Both the position numbers and the translations under genes were made by a program. A stretch of 64,000 nt of DNA from JTS-RE37 sp041744575. GTDB lineage: Bacteria; Bacteroidota; Bacteroidia; Flavobacteriales; Flavobacteriaceae. The notes under the pieces are model-generated. The model saw only the letters and a program-made list of their open reading frames with translations, had not been told where the DNA came from and ran no database searches. Where the stretch lies: positions 167,377 through 231,376 of the forward strand of contig JBGTKP010000008.1 of the NCBI GenBank assembly GCA_041744575.1, read 5' to 3'. Shown here piece by piece: positions 55,301-63,896 of the stretch; the first letter of the stretch is position 1, and each line of letters opens with the position of its first letter.

Positions 55301-55678
55301 TGTAGACCACGGCTTGTTACCTTCCACACCAGCGGTGGCAGAAATATCTTCAAATGTGAGATTACCCTTATTCAGATACAATTTATTGGCTTCCATATTT
55401 CCGGTGAGGTAAATATCTGGGAGGCCGTCATTGTTGATGTCGCCAATGGCCACCCCCCCGCCGTTATAGAAATTACGATACTTAAAAATGTTGAAGTCCT
55501 TCTGATTCACTATTTTATTCACGAAATGGATTCCGGTTTTTTCCGGAGACAGCAAATTAAAAAGGGTCGGTTTTGTAACGACTGCGGAGGTGTTTTTCTC
55601 TTTTTCCGAGGAACATGAAACCAGAGTTAATAATAGTACTAAAAACCCCACAGGCCCCGTCATGCTATACTTCATCAT
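52310..55678 (-). CDS. VCBS/FG-GAP repeat and ASPIC/UnbV lipoprotein 2
   Basis: The 1122-residue lipoprotein starts MMKYSMTGPVGFLVLL with a signal ending LTLVSCSSE (cysteine 22). Architecture matches its two neighbours: VCBS repeats with DINNDGLPDIY-type loops, the shared motif TDWSW near residue 395, an ASPIC/UnbV domain with SRGFQSSMDYPMTIGLG, and a second repeat block. It starts 5 bp after the stop of paralogue 3 and ends 62 bp before paralogue 1, so it lies in the middle of the operon. It is probably displayed on the outer membrane. A 289-residue reverse frame inside it is a shadow of the repeats. Confidence 0.88.
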   Translation of the reverse strand: MMKYSMTGPVGFLVLLLTLVSCSSEKEKNTSAVVTKPTLFNLLSPEKTGIHFVNKIVNQKDFNIFKYRNFYNGGGVAIGDINNDGLPDIYLTGNMEANKLYLNKGNLTFEDISATAGVEGNKPWSTGVNMVDINSDGFLDIYVSNAGNMEGNNHDNDLYINNGDLTFTEKAADYNLAKSGFSTHAAFFDYDKDGDLDAYILNNSNIPVSSLGYAEQREIRAQDWEGVPDIFRGVGDMLLRNDGKTFTDVSEAAGIYGSLIGFGLGVMVTDINKDLFPDIYVSNDFYERDYLYINQQDGTFKEEIKNWTSHLSLSAMGIDMADINNDGHADIFITDMLPEEDQRVKSVMEFEGYNVFKLKQSKDFYQQYIQNTLQLNNGNGSFSEVANYSGVDATDWSWAGLLFDMDNDGLRDIYVTNGVNHDLTDLDFVDFFANEIIQKMALTGKKESIDSIITKMPVKPQPNYAYRNNGDITFTKANKEWGFEIPSLSNGAAYGDLDNDGDLDIVVNNVNMTAFVYENKSDSLNKNHYLKLKFEGEGENKFAVGTSVMLYYEGNVVLQELIPSRGFQSSMDYPMTIGLGSATTIDSLRVIWPDDRTQLLQNIETDQVLTLNIQEAQGKYTFPPPKPDETHLKELPNSGLTAHRENSYNDFDYEGLIYKLLSQEGPAMAIGDLDGDGNEDIYIGGARGSAGHLYRHTGQGKLKELPQPVFENDAVFEDTAAAFLDADGDMDMDLIVGSGGNEVGNEKTNLTRLYLNNGKGIFSRSPAELPSNHKNISSIAPMDFDGDGDVDVFIGSRSVVGTYGIDPDHMFLENTGGGQFRDATERLAYDLRSAGMVTDAHWVDIDGDDKQDLVTVSDWGSPKIFKNYGRRLGRWSTSLDSLDGWWNVVEAADLDGDGDQDLILGNQGSNIHYKPTMENPMKMWVNDFDNNGTIEQIITLTSKGRDYPLHQKKELTNQMVALKKRNLKASEYANRTIDELFSKDVFDNSILRQVVLSESVIAVNEGGGTFTINILPGRAQLSCICGITCADVNQDGHLDLIMGGNNFEFKPQYSRLDANYGNVLLGDGKLGFEWEAYEKSGFFIREEIKHLMQFSDKYGNHYFIAAINDGKPRIFAGNDQTR

Positions 55679-55683
55679 ATTTC

Positions 55684-58600
55684 CTACTCATTCTTTGCAC
55701 GCAAAAATACCGGATTATTGTTGTTAATGGAAACGATATAATGCAATCTGCCGTTGCGACTAATTTTGCGAATGTGCCGGGCTGGGCCCGGGATATCTAA
55801 TTTGTGTTGTCGCGACCAATAGAAATGGCCCATGGTATCATTAAGTAAAATTACACCATGAAGGGCATCCATCCTACCCAGCTGGGTGCTTATTTCATCC
55901 ATATTGCCAACAATTAACAAATCTTTGTATCCGTCCTTGTTAAAGTCGGCCGTCGTAATGTCTTTAATGACCGAGGTTTGGGCGATTTCCGGGAGGGCTA
56001 TTCTGTTAAATTGGCCGTTACCGTCATTTACAAAATAGCTACTTGCCAGCACAAATGCCTTTTTTTTCATCGAACTTTCCAATTTTTCCTGTGAAAACAT
56101 ATCCGTAACTCTTGCCTTGGCGAAGGACGAATAGGAGAGGAATTTTTTGTTGAGGAAGGGCATCTGTTTGACAAGCTCATCTTTTGATGCGAAAGGAGTT
56201 TCCTGATCCCCGTGAAAATAAGTTATCAGGGATTCCACAGAGCCATTTGAATCAAAATCGGAACGGAAGAGTGTCATGGGTTGTTCAGCTGACGCTTTGA
56301 GTTTGCTGTTGAGCCCCCAATTTCCGGCTACGATGTCTATATCACCATCCCGGTCAAAATCTCCGGTAGTAACGGAGTTCCACCAGCCGTTTGAGCGGGT
56401 TAGCCCATTGTTTTCCTGTAATTTCAGGGATTTCCCGTCATTGAGAAATATGGTTATTGGCATCCAATGCCCTACCGCCAGGAGGTCCGGATAGCCATTT
56501 CCGTCAAGATCAACCCATTCGAAATCTTTTATATTTCCAAGCTCTCTAAATTCTTTGGTCAGAGAAGTGGTCACTTCAGAAAAATGACTGTGTCCGTCGT
56601 TAAAAAAAATATAGTGCTCCGGATTCTCCCCGTAATGCCAGGGTTTCTGATCCGATGTCATGGTTACATCCAGATCTCCATCTTGGTCTATGTCAATAGC
56701 AGCCACCTTGGAGGCATTGATGGAAATGTCCCTAAATTGTGTGCTGTCAAGGACAAATTTGCCCTCAAAATTCAGGTAGAGGCGGGGTCGCAGCGCGTTT
56801 CCTTGCCTGTATTCATTACCCCCGCTTACTACAAGTAGATCCGGGCTCCCGTCATTGTTGGCATCAAAGAAAACCTGTGAAACATCTTCACTAAGAGCAT
56901 CCTTTTGAAATACCTCTTCCTGTTCTCTGTCAAAACTGCCGGATGGGTTCTGAACAAACAAAGCCGAAGCCTGCGCCTTGCCCCCTCCTAAAAAGATATC
57001 GTCCAGGCCGTCCTTGTTTACATCGGCTACTGAAATATCGGGACCGTTATTTGAGTTGGCATAGGGCACGAGAGGATCACGGTTAAAATCAAGAGAAACA
57101 TTTTCCTTGTGCACGAATGGGATGAATGGGGTAACGTTTAGCAGATAATCGGTATCCACGGGCTTTTGGGACTTATAGTAGTTGCCGGCGGCATCTTGGA
57201 TATTGAGCAGCAACCGCTGACCGGCCGCAACAGACTCGAGGGTTTGAAATTTGCCATTGGGCCAAATAACCTTAACTGAATCTGCGGAAGCCGCAGATCC
57301 CAGCCCGATATGCAGCACATTGGATACAGAGGATAAATAGCCCCTGCATGGAAAATGTTCCAGGGCAAGAACCGATTTTTTGGTATATGTCAGTACCTTC
57401 ACCCCTATTCCGAAAGCATTTAAATCATCGCCTTTAAAATAGAATTGGAGGTATTGGTTCCGGTTTAATTTATCGGCATGGTTTTCAAGTACGTAGGCTT
57501 CCTGATCCAAGTTGTTTACAACAATATCCAGGTCTCCGTCATTATCCAGATCAGCATAGGTGCAGCCGTTGCTATAGGAGTTTTCTTCATCTAGCCAGGA
57601 AGCGGACTCATCGGAAAAAGTGAGATTGCCGTTGTTTTGGAAGAGGTAGTTGGGGAGATTTTTCTTAGGCAGTTCCTTTATGAAATCCATGTCTTCCGAA
57701 GACATCCCCGCTGCCAATCTTTTTTGAATCTTTTCATTGGCGATGAAATTGATGAAATCCATATCATTGGTGGCACCCTTTATTCCATTGGAAATGTACA
57801 CGTCCTTGAAACCGTCATTGTCATAGTCAGCCACCAAGGCGCCCCATGACCAATCGGTGGCGGGGATACCCGCAAAATTCGCAATTTCACCAAAACTGCC
57901 GTTTCCAAGATTCAGATGCAGTGTATTTTGCATATATTGAGGAGCGTAGCCGTTTTTTAGGTAGGAGGCATAGGTCGGATATGGAAATTCAAGCCCTGAG
58001 GTTTTATAAGTCATGAGATTTTCGGGAAGCATATCTAATGAGAGGATGTCTGGCAGGCCATCATTATTTATGTCTGCAATTTCATTGCCCATGGAGTAAT
58101 GCGACGTATGCCCTAACTTCCGGTTATTTTCGGAGATAACCTCCTTAAAAGTACCGTCGGCCTGGTTCAGGTAGAGGTAATCGTTTTCAAAAAAATCGTT
58201 GCCGACATAGATGTCCGCATATCCATCACTATTGACGTCACTTATTGCCAGCCCAAGGCCATAACCTATTTTGCCCTGGTAAATCCCTGCCGGGAGGGAT
58301 ACATCCACGAATTTTCCTGAGTCATTCCTGAACAGTCTATCACCGGAAAGTGGGTCCATCCCTTCACGTTGCTTCCCGTCTCCATAAGTTCTGTTTGGAT
58401 GGATGGAATGGTTCATTAGGAACATGTCGAGATCGCCATCCAGATCATAGTCAAAAAAAGCGGCTTGGGTTGAAAATCCGGAGAAATCGAGACCATAGGA
58501 AGCCCCATCTTCCAAGAAAACGGGGTTCCCGTCGGCGTTCATTCCCTGATTGATATATAATAGATTCTGCCCCTTTATAGAGCCGTAGTTACCTACCTTG

Positions 58601-58998
58601 CAAATATAGATATCCAGAAGGCCATCTCCGTTTATGTCAGCGTGGGTTACCCCTGTTGTCCAGTTCCCCTTATTGCTAATATTTGCTGATTCTGTGACAT
58701 CCGCGAAGCGTAAACCGCCCTGATTGATATAAAGATTATCCTCGCCCTGATTGGAGGTGAAATAGAGATCCGTCAGACCGTCGTTGTTAAAATCAGCCGC
58801 CGCAACTCCTGCACCGTTGTAGTAATACAAGTACGTAAGGATATTCAATTCGGGGGTATCCCGCAGTTCATTCTTAAAATGGATATCCGTTGTGGATGAT
58901 GAGAGGGATTCGAAATATTTCTGAGGCGGCTTACTGCAGGCGGAAAAGACAATCAAGAGTGCTAAATAACCTTTAAAATTCCTTATCATTCTTCTCAT
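55684..58998 (-). CDS. VCBS/FG-GAP repeat and ASPIC/UnbV lipoprotein 3 (first of operon)
   Basis: With the start at 58998 the protein has 1104 residues and a lipoprotein signal (ALLIVFSACSKPP). Alternative starts are at 59013 and 58989. VCBS repeats carry loops such as DFNNDGLTD and DYDLDGDLD; the conserved TDWSW motif is near residue 390, the ASPIC/UnbV domain has CRGYLSSVSNVLHIGLG near 555, and further repeats reach about 1040. It is first in the minus-strand operon of five genes. No clear promoter box was seen in the 176 bp before it. Binding of a surface or dissolved ligand is likely by family; catalysis is not indicated. Confidence 0.88.
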   Translation of the reverse strand: MRRMIRNFKGYLALLIVFSACSKPPQKYFESLSSSTTDIHFKNELRDTPELNILTYLYYYNGAGVAAADFNNDGLTDLYFTSNQGEDNLYINQGGLRFADVTESANISNKGNWTTGVTHADINGDGLLDIYICKVGNYGSIKGQNLLYINQGMNADGNPVFLEDGASYGLDFSGFSTQAAFFDYDLDGDLDMFLMNHSIHPNRTYGDGKQREGMDPLSGDRLFRNDSGKFVDVSLPAGIYQGKIGYGLGLAISDVNSDGYADIYVGNDFFENDYLYLNQADGTFKEVISENNRKLGHTSHYSMGNEIADINNDGLPDILSLDMLPENLMTYKTSGLEFPYPTYASYLKNGYAPQYMQNTLHLNLGNGSFGEIANFAGIPATDWSWGALVADYDNDGFKDVYISNGIKGATNDMDFINFIANEKIQKRLAAGMSSEDMDFIKELPKKNLPNYLFQNNGNLTFSDESASWLDEENSYSNGCTYADLDNDGDLDIVVNNLDQEAYVLENHADKLNRNQYLQFYFKGDDLNAFGIGVKVLTYTKKSVLALEHFPCRGYLSSVSNVLHIGLGSAASADSVKVIWPNGKFQTLESVAAGQRLLLNIQDAAGNYYKSQKPVDTDYLLNVTPFIPFVHKENVSLDFNRDPLVPYANSNNGPDISVADVNKDGLDDIFLGGGKAQASALFVQNPSGSFDREQEEVFQKDALSEDVSQVFFDANNDGSPDLLVVSGGNEYRQGNALRPRLYLNFEGKFVLDSTQFRDISINASKVAAIDIDQDGDLDVTMTSDQKPWHYGENPEHYIFFNDGHSHFSEVTTSLTKEFRELGNIKDFEWVDLDGNGYPDLLAVGHWMPITIFLNDGKSLKLQENNGLTRSNGWWNSVTTGDFDRDGDIDIVAGNWGLNSKLKASAEQPMTLFRSDFDSNGSVESLITYFHGDQETPFASKDELVKQMPFLNKKFLSYSSFAKARVTDMFSQEKLESSMKKKAFVLASSYFVNDGNGQFNRIALPEIAQTSVIKDITTADFNKDGYKDLLIVGNMDEISTQLGRMDALHGVILLNDTMGHFYWSRQHKLDIPGPARHIRKISRNGRLHYIVSINNNNPVFLRAKNE

Positions 58999-59189
58999 CT
59001 CAAAGGTTGACAAGATATTGAATGTTTGAGAAAGAAGGAAGGCGGGCCGGGTTAATATTTCCTAAATGTCATGCAGACCAAGCCCTTGAAATTGAATGTA
59101 TGCGCCAAATTATTATTATTTGATTATTGCAGGGGTTTTTACAAATAATCCAATATATTTAAAGGAACTTACAAACCAAAATTATTCAA

Positions 59190-60842
59190 ATGATCGGGAT
59201 CATATCTTTCGTGGGCTTCACCTTATTGGTGGCTGTCATTGCTTATTGGGCCACCAGAAAAACGGATGAAGCTTCCGCGGACGGGTATTTCCTCGCGGGG
59301 CGAAGTCTGACGGCCGGGGTCATTGCCGGTTCTTTACTTCTGACGAACCTGTCCACCGAACAATTGGTGGGGCTCAATGGAAGCGCCTATTCCGATGGTT
59401 TGTCTGTAATGGCCTGGGAGACCCTGGCCGCTATAGCCATGGTGGTTACCGCCATTTTTCTTTTACCTCGTTATTTAAAAAGCGGACTTACCACCATCCC
59501 TCAGTTCCTCGCAGAAAGGTTTGATGTTTCGACTAAAACCATCACTTCGGCACTTTTCCTCACCGGTTATGTTGTCGTTCTTCTGCCCGTAATACTTTAT
59601 TCCGGATCGGTATTTATCAGAGGGACTTTTAATGTTCCGGAGTTATTGGACGTTTCGGAGGATACCGCTCTGGTGATCTGTATATGGGGCATCGGCATCA
59701 TCGGTTCTATTTATGCCGTATTCGGAGGTTTGAAGGCTGTAGCAGTTTCTGATAGTATCAATGCTATCGGGCTGATAATAGGAGGGGTGCTTATCCCGGT
59801 TTTTGGACTGATGGCCATCGGTGACGGGAGCATTACCAATGGCCTTGATATTTTAATGTCCAACAATCCGGAACGATTTGATTCTACCGGCGAATCGGGA
59901 CAGGAAGTCCCCTTTTCTACCATTTTTACCGGGATGATGCTCGTTCAGCTTTTTTATTGGGGTACCAATCAGCAAATCATTCAGCGGGCTCTGGGGGCAA
60001 AGAATCTGGCAGAAGGTCAAAAGGGCCTGTTACTCGCTGCCTTTCTCAAGATCCTCGGTCCACTCATCCTGGTATTGCCGGGAATGATCGCCTTTCATTA
60101 TTTCGAAGGAGGCCTTGCTTCAAGTGATCTTGCTTATCCCGAACTTGTTAGGGCCGTCCTGCCCAACTATCTCGTCGGCTTTTTCGCCGCTGTCATTTTC
60201 GGCGCCATCTTAAGCTCCTTTAACAGTGTATTAAATAGTTCTGTCACCCTTTTTGGAATTGACATTTACAAACAACACATTAACAAAACGGCGCCGGAAC
60301 GCACGATAGTTAAGTACGGGAAGATTTTCGGTATCTGCCTGGCCCTGGCATCAATGCTGATCGCTCCGCTAATAAAGGACGCGGGAAGTTTATTTGCCTA
60401 TTTGCAGGAAGTAAACGGTATTTACAGCATCCCGATTTTAACGATCATTGTCGTTGGATATTTAACCAAAAGGGTGCCGGCCATTGCCGCCAAAATTGCC
60501 ATTCTCCTGGGTTCCGGGATGTATATTATCAGTCAGTTTATCATCGGGCCGGGCCGGGTTGAAAAAGCTCTGGAAACTGCAAAAGCTGCAGGAATTACCG
60601 AGAGTAGTGCTTTGAAACTGGTAGAAGCGGAAGCATATCCCCACTATTTACACATTATGGCAATTCTTTTCCTTCTGAACGTAGGGATCATGCTGATCAT
60701 TGGGAAAATTTATCCGAATAAAACACCCTATGTTCAGGAATATACAAGGAAGGTGGAAATCTCCCCCTACAGATATGTCCGGCAGGTGGGTCTGACGGTT
60801 GTGATCATTGTAGTGACCATCTACATTTATTTTGCAAAATAG
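59190..60842 (+). CDS. Sodium/solute symporter (SSS family), possible sugar transporter
   Basis: The 550-residue protein has about 14 membrane helices and SSS family marks: EASADGYFLAGRSL near residues 28-41, LTNLSTEQLVGLNGSAY near 51-67 and FGGLKAVAVSDSINAIG near 177-193. Members couple Na+ to sugars, amino acids or other solutes; the LSTEQLVGLNG segment is of the SGLT-like kind. It converges with the xylA gene, 117 bp tail to tail, so a role in xylose uptake is a reasonable guess from position. A weak TATATTTA box lies at 59154. The start at ATG 59190 gives a proper first helix. Confidence 0.9.
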   Translation: MIGIISFVGFTLLVAVIAYWATRKTDEASADGYFLAGRSLTAGVIAGSLLLTNLSTEQLVGLNGSAYSDGLSVMAWETLAAIAMVVTAIFLLPRYLKSGLTTIPQFLAERFDVSTKTITSALFLTGYVVVLLPVILYSGSVFIRGTFNVPELLDVSEDTALVICIWGIGIIGSIYAVFGGLKAVAVSDSINAIGLIIGGVLIPVFGLMAIGDGSITNGLDILMSNNPERFDSTGESGQEVPFSTIFTGMMLVQLFYWGTNQQIIQRALGAKNLAEGQKGLLLAAFLKILGPLILVLPGMIAFHYFEGGLASSDLAYPELVRAVLPNYLVGFFAAVIFGAILSSFNSVLNSSVTLFGIDIYKQHINKTAPERTIVKYGKIFGICLALASMLIAPLIKDAGSLFAYLQEVNGIYSIPILTIIVVGYLTKRVPAIAAKIAILLGSGMYIISQFIIGPGRVEKALETAKAAGITESSALKLVEAEAYPHYLHIMAILFLLNVGIMLIIGKIYPNKTPYVQEYTRKVEISPYRYVRQVGLTVVIIVVTIYIYFAK

Positions 60843-60959
60843 AGGAGGCCCCTCGCAGTAAAATGTCCCTTGGTCATTCTAAAGCGGAAGAAACGCGTAT
60901 GATAGTTTTATAAGCGGCTTTTCATAGTTTGACTTCAGTCCTTCCCGTCAGTAGCCTGA

Positions 60960-62285
60960 TTAGATGTACTGATTGATCATATTCTCGAATAGTTCCTGCT
61001 TTCCGCTTTGCAATTTAAGTTCCCCGTTTTCGCCGGCGATATCATAAAGATCCTGGAGCGAAAGCTTGCCATTTTCAAAATCTTTTCCTTTCCCTGTATC
61101 GAACGAACTGTATCGTTTCTTGCGCATGGAATCATAGGGTGAGGATGCTATAATTCGGTCGGCAATGAGAAGGGCCCTGGCAAAGATATCGGCCCCTCCT
61201 ATATGTGCATGAAAGATGTCCTCGGTATCTATGGAATTCCGCCTGAGTTTCGCATCAAAGTTGATGCCTCCGCCCTTAAGACCTCCGGCCTTGATAAAAA
61301 TGATCATGGCTTCAGTTATTTCGCCCAGATTGTTGGGAAACTGATCAGTGTCCCATCCGTTCTGATAGTCTCCCCTGTTGGCATCTACACTGCCAAGCAT
61401 TCCGTGAGAGGCAGCAATTTCCATTTCATGCTGCATGGTATGATTGGCCAGAGTGGCATGATTCACTTCCAGATTCAGTTTAAAATCTTTTTCCAATCCA
61501 TACTCGTGTAAAAATCCGATCACGGTTGCCGCATCAAAGTCGTATTGGTGCTTCATAGGTTCCATCGGTTTAGGTTCGATGAAAAATGTCCCCTTAAATC
61601 CCTGCCCACGGGCGTAGTCCCGGGCCATTGCAAGAAACCGGCCCATATGGTCAAGTTCTCTTTTCATATCCGTATTCAACAGGGACATATAACCTTCGCG
61701 CCCTCCCCAGAACACATAATTCTCACCGTCGAGCGCCATGGTGGCATCCAGTGCGAGCTTTATTTGCCCTCCGGCACGTGCCAGCACATTAAAGTCAGGA
61801 TTGGTCGCGGCGCCGTTCATATATCTGGGATTGGAAAAACAGTTCGCGGTCCCCCATAGCAGTTTAACGCCGGAGGCTTCTTTTTTCTCCTTAAGATAAT
61901 CGACGACCGCGGCCAGTCTTTTTTCCGATTCGGTGAAACTTCCGGCTTCCCTCACCAAGTCAAAGTCGTGAAAGCAGAAGTAATCAAATCCAAGTTTGGT
62001 GATGAATTCAAAAGCGGCGTCCGCCTTTTCTTTCGCTGCTTCCATAGCATCAGCTGGCTGATCCCAAGGGAATTGCTGGGTTCCAGGACCAAAGGGATCG
62101 GCACCAACTCCACAGAAGCTATGCCAGTAGGCCACTGCAAACTTAAAATGATCCTTCATTGCCTTCCCCCGGACAAGCTGGTCCGGATTGTAGTATTTAA
62201 AAGCGAGCGGGTTGTCCGATTCCTTTCCTTCGTAACCGATCTTACCAATACCTTTATAGTATTCTTTATTTCCTGTCAGTACCAT
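60960..62285 (-). CDS. xylA: Xylose isomerase
   Basis: The 441-residue enzyme converts D-xylose to D-xylulose. It has the conserved N-terminal KESDNPLAFKYYNPDQLV, the catalytic FHDFD (H106, D109), EPKPMEP, and the metal-site region LEVNHATLANHTMQHEM with GSVDANRGDYQNGWDTDQFP. Length and motifs are those of class II isomerases. The start at 62285 (MVLTGNKEYY) is preferred over 62294 because flavobacterial homologues recalled begin near there. It lies just after xylB in transcription order, practically touching its stop, and its end converges with the symporter gene. Confidence 0.96.
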   Translation of the reverse strand: MVLTGNKEYYKGIGKIGYEGKESDNPLAFKYYNPDQLVRGKAMKDHFKFAVAYWHSFCGVGADPFGPGTQQFPWDQPADAMEAAKEKADAAFEFITKLGFDYFCFHDFDLVREAGSFTESEKRLAAVVDYLKEKKEASGVKLLWGTANCFSNPRYMNGAATNPDFNVLARAGGQIKLALDATMALDGENYVFWGGREGYMSLLNTDMKRELDHMGRFLAMARDYARGQGFKGTFFIEPKPMEPMKHQYDFDAATVIGFLHEYGLEKDFKLNLEVNHATLANHTMQHEMEIAASHGMLGSVDANRGDYQNGWDTDQFPNNLGEITEAMIIFIKAGGLKGGGINFDAKLRRNSIDTEDIFHAHIGGADIFARALLIADRIIASSPYDSMRKKRYSSFDTGKGKDFENGKLSLQDLYDIAGENGELKLQSGKQELFENMINQYI

Positions 62286-62295
62286 TTTGCACATT

Positions 62296-63771
62296 TTATA
62301 ATTTTGATTCGAGTTCTTTTTTCCATTTTGAGTATGCCTTTCTGTAGGCCTCCTTGTTGGGTGCCGGGCTGTACGATTTGATATAGTCGTTTGTTTTCAG
62401 TTGTTTTTCAAATGCTATAAAATCTCCTCCCTGAAGCACGCATGCCCTGGCGGCACCGATGGCACCGGTCGTATCATATATTTCAATCTCCTGGTCAATT
62501 AGGGTTGCTATGGTTTCTGAAAAAATGGCAGACCGGAAAAGATTGTCGTTGCCTGCCCTGATCACTCTGGCCTGAATTCCATCGGACTTCAGGATTTCCA
62601 TTCCATAGGCAAATGAGAATGCGATTCCCTCCAGCGCCGCCCGGCAAAGATGGGCTGTTGTGTGGTTATTCAGGTTGATATAACTTATGTGGGTGCCGGG
62701 ATCGAGATTATTCAGCATCCGCTCTGCCCCGTTTCCGAAGGGCAGGATTGTAATCCCATCAGATCCGACAGGAATGGAATCAGCAAGTCTGTTCATTTCT
62801 TCATAAGAAGAAACTTTCAGGTTATTCAGCAACCAGCGGTATTGAATGCCCGCTCCATTGATGCAAAGCAGTTTCCCTATCCGGGGATGGTCCGGGTGAT
62901 AATTGACATGTGCGAAGTTATTTACCCTTGCGCTTTCCTTTACAGAGAGGTGATCTGTAACAGCATAAAAAACTCCCGAAGTGCCTCCTGTGGCCGCAAT
63001 GTCTCCTGCCTGCAGGACGTTGAGGGAAAGCGCATTGTTAGGCTGATCCCCGGCACGGTATAAAATCGGTGTTCCCTCTGCAAGACCAGATTGGACTGAT
63101 CCACGGGCTGAGACCTTTGATTGCATTCCAAATGTAGGAACCAGGTCCGGAAGCAGACCAGGATGCAGACCGTAATATTCGAGCAGCCCGTCCGACACCT
63201 GGTTGGTTTTAAAGTCCCATAAAATGGCTTCTGAGAGACCCGGGATTGTAGAATTAATAATGCCACTCAGTTTATAGGCTATATAATCACCGGGCAGCAT
63301 GAATTTATGGATCCGCTCAAAGATTTCCGGTTCATTTTCCTTCACCCACCGGAGTTTGGAGGCTGTAAAATTAGAGGGCGAATTCAACAGGCTTTTGGCG
63401 CAGGTATCATGCCCCAGTTCATCAAAGGCCTTCTGACCGATTGCCACAGCCCGGCTGTCACACCAGATGATGGCATTTCTAAGAGGGTTGCCTTCCTTAT
63501 CTACAAGAACGAGGCCGTGCATCTGGTAAGAGATACCGATTCCTGTAATTACTTCCGGGCTTACGGAATGTTCCGAAAGCAATTTTTTCGTTGCGGTACA
63601 GACATGCTCCCACCAAAGATCCGGAGGTTGCTCTGCCCAGCCATTGTGAAGGGCAATCATCTCCATTTCTGTCTCAGGCTGGGTTATGAGGCCGAATCTT
63701 TCCCCTGTTGCTGAGTAGATCAGTGCGGCTTTTACCGAAGAACTGCCAATATCGAAACCAATGAAATACAT
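62296..63771 (-). CDS. xylB: Xylulokinase
   Basis: The 491-residue FGGY-family kinase phosphorylates xylulose to xylulose 5-phosphate. It shows the N-terminal FDIGSSSVKAALI phosphate loop, GWAEQPPDLWW, GIGISYQMHG, CDSRA, and a C-terminal ATP-binding GGTSGVFYAV. It is followed immediately by xylA, so the two form an operon for xylose entry into the pentose phosphate pathway. A terminator of the upstream susD-type gene lies 71 bp before the start, so an own promoter is likely; a near-consensus CATATTTG lies at 63827-63834 on the minus strand. Confidence 0.94.
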   Translation of the reverse strand: MYFIGFDIGSSSVKAALIYSATGERFGLITQPETEMEMIALHNGWAEQPPDLWWEHVCTATKKLLSEHSVSPEVITGIGISYQMHGLVLVDKEGNPLRNAIIWCDSRAVAIGQKAFDELGHDTCAKSLLNSPSNFTASKLRWVKENEPEIFERIHKFMLPGDYIAYKLSGIINSTIPGLSEAILWDFKTNQVSDGLLEYYGLHPGLLPDLVPTFGMQSKVSARGSVQSGLAEGTPILYRAGDQPNNALSLNVLQAGDIAATGGTSGVFYAVTDHLSVKESARVNNFAHVNYHPDHPRIGKLLCINGAGIQYRWLLNNLKVSSYEEMNRLADSIPVGSDGITILPFGNGAERMLNNLDPGTHISYINLNNHTTAHLCRAALEGIAFSFAYGMEILKSDGIQARVIRAGNDNLFRSAIFSETIATLIDQEIEIYDTTGAIGAARACVLQGGDFIAFEKQLKTNDYIKSYSPAPNKEAYRKAYSKWKKELESKL

Positions 63772-63841
63772 TGAAATGGGTTGTAATTTTTGGAAGGATC
63801 AAGATATTGCTTTTAATCGTACACCCCAAATATGGGAGAAT

Positions 63842-63870
63842 AAAAAGCCCCGGGGACGACCCGGGGCTTT
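63842..63870 (-). terminator. Intrinsic terminator after the susD-type gene
   Basis: On the minus strand AAAGCCCCGGG and CCCGGGGCTTT pair over 11 bp with a five-base loop and are followed by a T run. It lies about 27 bp after the susD stop and separates that gene from xylB. Confidence 0.88.
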
Positions 63871-63896
63871 CAAACACTTGAACTCAATTATTATTA

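Noticed and set aside
54749..55618. Plus-strand open frame of 289 residues
   Set aside because: It lies wholly inside the VCBS/ASPIC gene on the other strand and mirrors its repeated calcium-loop codons; no family features.
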